A stretch of DNA of 64,000 bases from Paenibacillus silviterrae. GTDB taxonomy: Bacteria; Bacillota; Bacilli; Paenibacillales; NBRC-103111. Where the stretch lies: positions 2,046,001-2,110,000 of the forward strand of contig NZ_JASKUT010000002.1 of NCBI RefSeq assembly GCF_030167925.1, in the 5' to 3' direction. Position 1 is the first letter of the stretch. The number at the start of each line of letters is the position of its first letter. The position numbers and the translations under genes were made by a program. The notes below the pieces were generated by a model. That model had not been told where the DNA came from, searched no databases, and saw only the letters and a list, made by a program, of their open reading frames with translations. Positions 62,601 through 64,000 of the stretch are shown here, in pieces.

Positions 62601-63495
62601 TTACAAATTCAGACTGGATATAACGGGCGGACCTTATGCGGGAACTTCGAACATCGTAGATGTTACTACAAGCGCAGCACCAGTAACACCGATTACAACC
62701 ATGGCTGTAACGGGCAAGACATCGAGCTCTATCACGCTTGGCTTCCCGGCTCCTACGGGAGCTACCGTCGTGAAGATGACGTACTCCGCGGATAACGGGA
62801 CGAGTTGGCTGGATGCACCTCTTGTGCTGAATGCAAGCTCGGTAACAGCACAGGTTTACGGGTTGAATGCGGGTACTTTCTATAAGTTCAAGCTTGTCGT
62901 AACGGGTGGGCAGTATGAAGGTGAATCCAATATTGTTTCCCAAACTACGGATGGGGTGCCGGGCTCCTCAACGGAGTTGTTCTTCTCGGAATATTTGATC
63001 AATGGCGGAAGCAACAAGGCATTGGAAATCTATAACGGTACTTCCGGAAGTATCGATTTATCCAAGTATACTGTGGTTCAGTATAATAATGGCAGCACAA
63101 CGGTAGGGTCTTATAAGTTGACGCTAAGCGGCACTCTTGCGCCCGGCAGCGTATACGTCATTGTCAATAACAGTGCTGCTGACAAAGCGACAATGAATGC
63201 TAACCTGTTATCAACTTCAAGTGTTATGGGCTTCAATGGAGATGATGCTATTGCACTGTATAAAAATTTTGTGAGTGATTCGAATACAGGTGTATTGGTT
63301 GACCTGATCGGGAAAATTGGATTTGACCCAGGTACTGCATGGACTAGTGGCACACTTTCGACTTCGACCCCGACTAAGCTGATCCGCAAGGCTTCCATTA
63401 ATAAAGGCGTGGAAGCAAATCCAGCCGATTTTGACCCATCTCTGGAATGGATTGGCGGGACAAGCAGCGATTACACTACGCTAGGGAATAAATAA
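56695..63495 (+). CDS. Giant SLH-anchored 5'-nucleotidase/thermonuclease (YhcR-like)
   Basis: Surface protein of 2266 residues. Domains in order: signal peptide (1-33); three SLH repeats binding secondary wall polymer (43-85, 96-145, 156-205); a beta-helix-like region (about 219-442); a Gly/Asn/Ser linker (456-504); FN3 (502-585); metallophosphoesterase/5'-nucleotidase (591-1079; INDLHG, GNHEFDEG near 680, AAHNHK near 826, NGGGIRD near 949); OB-fold (1101-1275); bacterial Ig-like (1291-1381); second OB-fold (1386-1579); thermonuclease (1586-1750; VVDGDT, VNIDTPE); three FN3-like repeats (1810-2086); lamin-tail domain (2091-2266). It would degrade extracellular DNA and dephosphorylate nucleotides at the cell surface. 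The start is TTG 56695 with GGGAGAGGGAG. Confidence 0.92.
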   Translation: MLSRKMLKKAVSTIAAMSLVVGTLFPSVPSLASAAPAADTAAHWAAKEIGLWMDLELSQGYEDGSFRPDAPISRAEFIALVNRVFDLRTSAAPAFSDVRGTDWFYSEIGRAVSAGYISGYEDGTIKPAQTITRQEVAVAVSKLVKATAADKPAEFKDASEFPAWSKEAIQALTAAGYLNGYPDQTFRPQQSITRAEALITLNKANAFTREMKAFDKAGTYQGDVKGHVVVQSPDVKLENMTIDGNLVLAASIGEGEALLKKVTVKGKTLVKGGGPNSITLEDSKLGEVSVNKANGDVRLVANGSTTVQSVEVNSGVKLEGNSKDGYGSVQVSKDIPSGSSVQVAGNVQSLIVSGASATVTLKDGSIREMKLEANSTIKVEGGIIESFVINSNAGQAKIDLGANAVVKSMTVDSNVQVTGSGTIGSAKINKSGADLGVTPLKTEISEGVQAKVGGKDVTSTNPGNSGSTPSAGSSNGNNNGNGSSNSDDNGPSDSGEQNRTPEPPAQLAATTGHQYVTLSWTAPNDSEVAGYNAYLDGQKINDALITKTKFTRIGLTNGQKYSFDVTSVSSRGKESRKTTVEATPVLTGNIPVQLLSINDLHGKIDQTYTETVPGYSEKVKIGRIDYTAAYLRQREETNPYTLMVEPGDLWGGSSPVSALLQDEPTIEIFEALGMDVGTLGNHEFDEGTQEMLRMVNGGEHPRGTKGYNGISFPIVAANVKYEATNQHVLPPYIVKEVAGVKIGFIGIVTEATPGIVIPEGITDIKFTNAREAVNESVAELKQQGVKAIVVLAHLDATQEASGTISGPAAELANAVDDEVDVIFAAHNHKIVNGTVDNKLIVQAYEYGKAIVDVDLQIDPATHDIVSKQGEIVYAVQDAITPDAEIAAILTKYEQAVASKINEVVGHATTPILRGENGTSGYVNQGDHPLGNLIADGMKHAMGADFALMNGGGIRDNLAEAGDITWGELFNIQPFNNVLVKFTVTGAELEQIMNSQISQYGADYSIAGFKYKWDRTTSKVVEMKLLNDQPIYPAQEYTLVVNNYMFGANKTIVAMNKMAITGPEDLEATVNYVRSFERPISAADFPLGRVVKLEGTSTDAGKKSIAEARALAAGSTVTIEGIAISQSGGWGSKGFYIQDATGGAYVYQSAADVVPGDKLRFTATTGSFNGEFQFAPDSNGIAKIGSEAVPAPVIIEPNGVTVSNQGTLVKLIGVTIADLTKFSYDTFEFNAVKDAVYSRVRVDNRTGLSYNNFTFKNGNVVNVTGVASVFNSLFQVKPRGVADIVPVNMTDADAVAMDKAALAIGYGSGDSATNVTAKLTLPVSGSNGTAVAWASNDPAISTSGSVTRPAEGQADKQVTLTATITKGTASDTKTFMVTVKAEISTTTPITIADARTRVNSTVMIEGIVTADNSALGGTKLSTYMQDETGAINIFKSNMTGIPDLKEGDRVRAKGVIKLYSNLTEIEVTEVTVLSSGNALPAAKPTSIANLQNAATAESMEGQLVSLKVYIGTTSVTAVGGGYNVPVIDGDFNTLTMRVMEGTNVYPALQSRKWYDVTAIVNQYGSDYQLIPRKVTDLSLSAAQPAIPATVDSTISSVVDGDTVHLSTKYIGTDTIRFVNIDTPETYHITNASFDYSQVYSGSDETSMNNNQKAHGERAKLYLKSLLPVGEAVTLKFGPELMDGNGRILGEIIRKSDNTNINLEMVKQGQASTYYIWPIDEVGYNTFSEAEKEAIRFERGIWNPADPATELPFVFRAREQKKGLSRPTGNRETKTYVPAEDYAQVPVEYRVFFNSEEEAQRNGYTAAAGKTPIGDLAKTASGNTTVDLSFTAPAGATSVKIQQSSNNGTVYYDSQTAATLTAASTTAQVVGLETGTNYKFKLVVQGGNSAGYSNAVDAATNVVAGPISNFNAVGSTYSTVDFSFRAPTDASVVKVTYSIDGGSTYLDAVTAAPLTAASTYATAKQLAASTAYKFRLDITGGPYAGTSNIVDVTTSAAPVTPITTMAVTGKTSSSITLGFPAPTGATVVKMTYSADNGTSWLDAPLVLNASSVTAQVYGLNAGTFYKFKLVVTGGQYEGESNIVSQTTDGVPGSSTELFFSEYLINGGSNKALEIYNGTSGSIDLSKYTVVQYNNGSTTVGSYKLTLSGTLAPGSVYVIVNNSAADKATMNANLLSTSSVMGFNGDDAIALYKNFVSDSNTGVLVDLIGKIGFDPGTAWTSGTLSTSTPTKLIRKASINKGVEANPADFDPSLEWIGGTSSDYTTLGNK
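62122..62950 (+). repeat. Three tandem FN3-like coding repeats
   Basis: Units at about 62122-62400, 62401-62680 and 62681-62950, each ending YKFKL(V/D)...GG..AG.SN. Protein-level repeats inside the giant gene; they act as spacers between the nuclease and the C-terminal lamin-tail domain. Confidence 0.75.
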
Positions 63496-63566
63496 AACGG
63501 TGTTGAGGAAATTTGACATTCAGCTAAACATTCCTGTATAGCCTAAGAAATGGGCTTGGTCAAAAA

Positions 63567-63633
63567 GGGAGCGCCTCAATATGATGGGTTTGTCCACGGG
63601 TTTGAAACCCAACACCATCAAGGAGGCGCTCTT
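63567..63633. other. Compound hairpin of unknown origin
   Basis: GAGCGCCTC (63569-63577) pairs perfectly with GAGGCGCTC (63623-63631). Inside is a second imperfect pair (TGATGGGTTTG / CAACACCATCA) and a GGGTTTGAAACCC palindrome. It lies 72 bases after the giant gene. It could be a terminator-like structure, an IS end or a structured RNA; no T-run follows. Confidence 0.4.
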
Positions 63634-63805
63634 CCTACGAATTTTAAGCAAGCTGAGCACAAAATCAACGAATTGAATTGCGAAAGTAAATGTATCTAGC
63701 CACACTCACATTCACACCAATCGAGACGGCAGCACAGCTGCTGATGATTGCCATAATGGTACTTATGGTCGTTAAGCCATTTTAAAGGTTTGGAGTTTCG
63801 TTGCT

Positions 63806-63888
63806 TGATACCGCTGAAACGTATGGCAAGAGGATATAAAAGCGGATGATATTCGTAAAAAATTGCCCCGTTTCCAAGGTGCCCGTGA
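63806..63888 (+). pseudogene. Possible aldo/keto reductase remnant
   Basis: LDTAETYGK (from about 63805) in one frame is followed in another by KADDIRKKLPRFQGARDK. Both pieces resemble separate parts of aldo/keto reductases, the active-site Asp/Tyr loop and a C-terminal RFQG segment, so a large internal deletion is implied. The evidence is short and weak. The remaining 63640-63800 and 63920-64000 stretches hold nothing I can recognise. Confidence 0.3.
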
Positions 63889-63890
63889 CA

Positions 63891-63914
63891 AAGGCTGCCG
63901 CGATCGGCAGCCTT
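63891..63914 (+). terminator. Hairpin terminator after the reductase remnant
   Basis: AAGGCTGCCG, CGAT, CGGCAGCCTT, then GTTAAG: a 10-bp stem. Confidence 0.6.
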
Positions 63915-64000
63915 GTTAAGAGTTTTGGTGACTTCGTTTGCCTGCGTATGGCGAAATCTACCCGAGCGACCTTTGGGTACGATCCATTACACTTTGTATG

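Noticed and set aside
1..64000. Phage, restriction, CRISPR or other defence island
   Set aside because: No integrase, terminase, methylase, helicase-nuclease or repeat array was found; the only mobile signals are the decayed IS and its hairpin copy.

Overview
The window looks like chromosomal DNA of an endospore-forming Gram-positive bacterium of the Paenibacillus type. Support: strong AGGAGG-like ribosome sites, a cwlJ spore-germination hydrolase and a tiny YjcZ-type sporulation peptide, an S-layer-homology (SLH) anchored giant exoprotein, LplA/LplB/YtcP- and YesM/YesN-style sugar uptake cassettes, CcpA-type cre boxes, and many glycan-degrading enzymes. No rRNA, tRNA, CRISPR array or prophage was seen. 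Base composition is moderate and fairly even, except for a visibly A+T-rich patch at about 52.8-55.1 kb.

Layout. 0-5.9 kb: a sugar operon (two ABC permeases, lipoprotein binding protein, cytoplasmic NagZ-like GH3, TIM-barrel isomerase). 6.0-11.2 kb: a ParB-like small protein, a coiled-coil protein, two convergent aldo/keto reductases separated by an IS-derived hairpin, and a Tet(M)-like translation GTPase. 11.3-15.9 kb: a two-component system with a four-helix membrane protein and an MMPL exporter. 16-20.2 kb: MFS and MATE exporters and a large permease. 20.3-28.6 kb: cwlJ, an AraC regulator divergent from a GH35 beta-galactosidase, two EamA exporters, a phosphoesterase, a LysR regulator, a tubby-like protein and a GNAT acetyltransferase. 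28.6-29.6 kb: a decayed IS1182-type element. 29.6-33.2 kb: GH43, a serine hydrolase and a DoxX-like protein.

33.3-40.8 kb is a metal/redox region: a scrambled Crp/Fnr-type pseudogene, a Cu(+)-type P1B ATPase, an ECF sigma/RskA-type anti-sigma pair, a secreted protein with three Y-x-Y-x-x-D modules fused to a cupredoxin, and a lipoprotein cytochrome c on a Pro/Glu/Gln/Lys stalk. 41-48.8 kb is a second glycan cassette: two permeases, sensor kinase, AraC-type response regulator, binding protein and sulfatase, with two near-identical cre boxes. 48.8-52.7 kb holds a stalk-domain lipoprotein and a PL10-type pectate lyase preceded by another cre box.

52.8-56.4 kb is accessory: an unrecognised A+T-rich protein with a toxin/eCIS-cargo-like N-terminal GNR motif and a His-rich core, a secreted YHYH protein, the YjcZ peptide, a sulfatase fragment and a frameshifted Pro/Ala-rich gene. 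56.7-63.5 kb is one 2266-residue protein joining SLH anchors, 5'-nucleotidase, OB-folds, thermonuclease, FN3-like repeats and a lamin-tail domain, in effect an S-layer-attached cousin of the YhcR nuclease. The last 0.5 kb is decayed. The best candidates for something undescribed are the redox cluster, the 52.8 kb protein and the SLH nuclease/nucleotidase.
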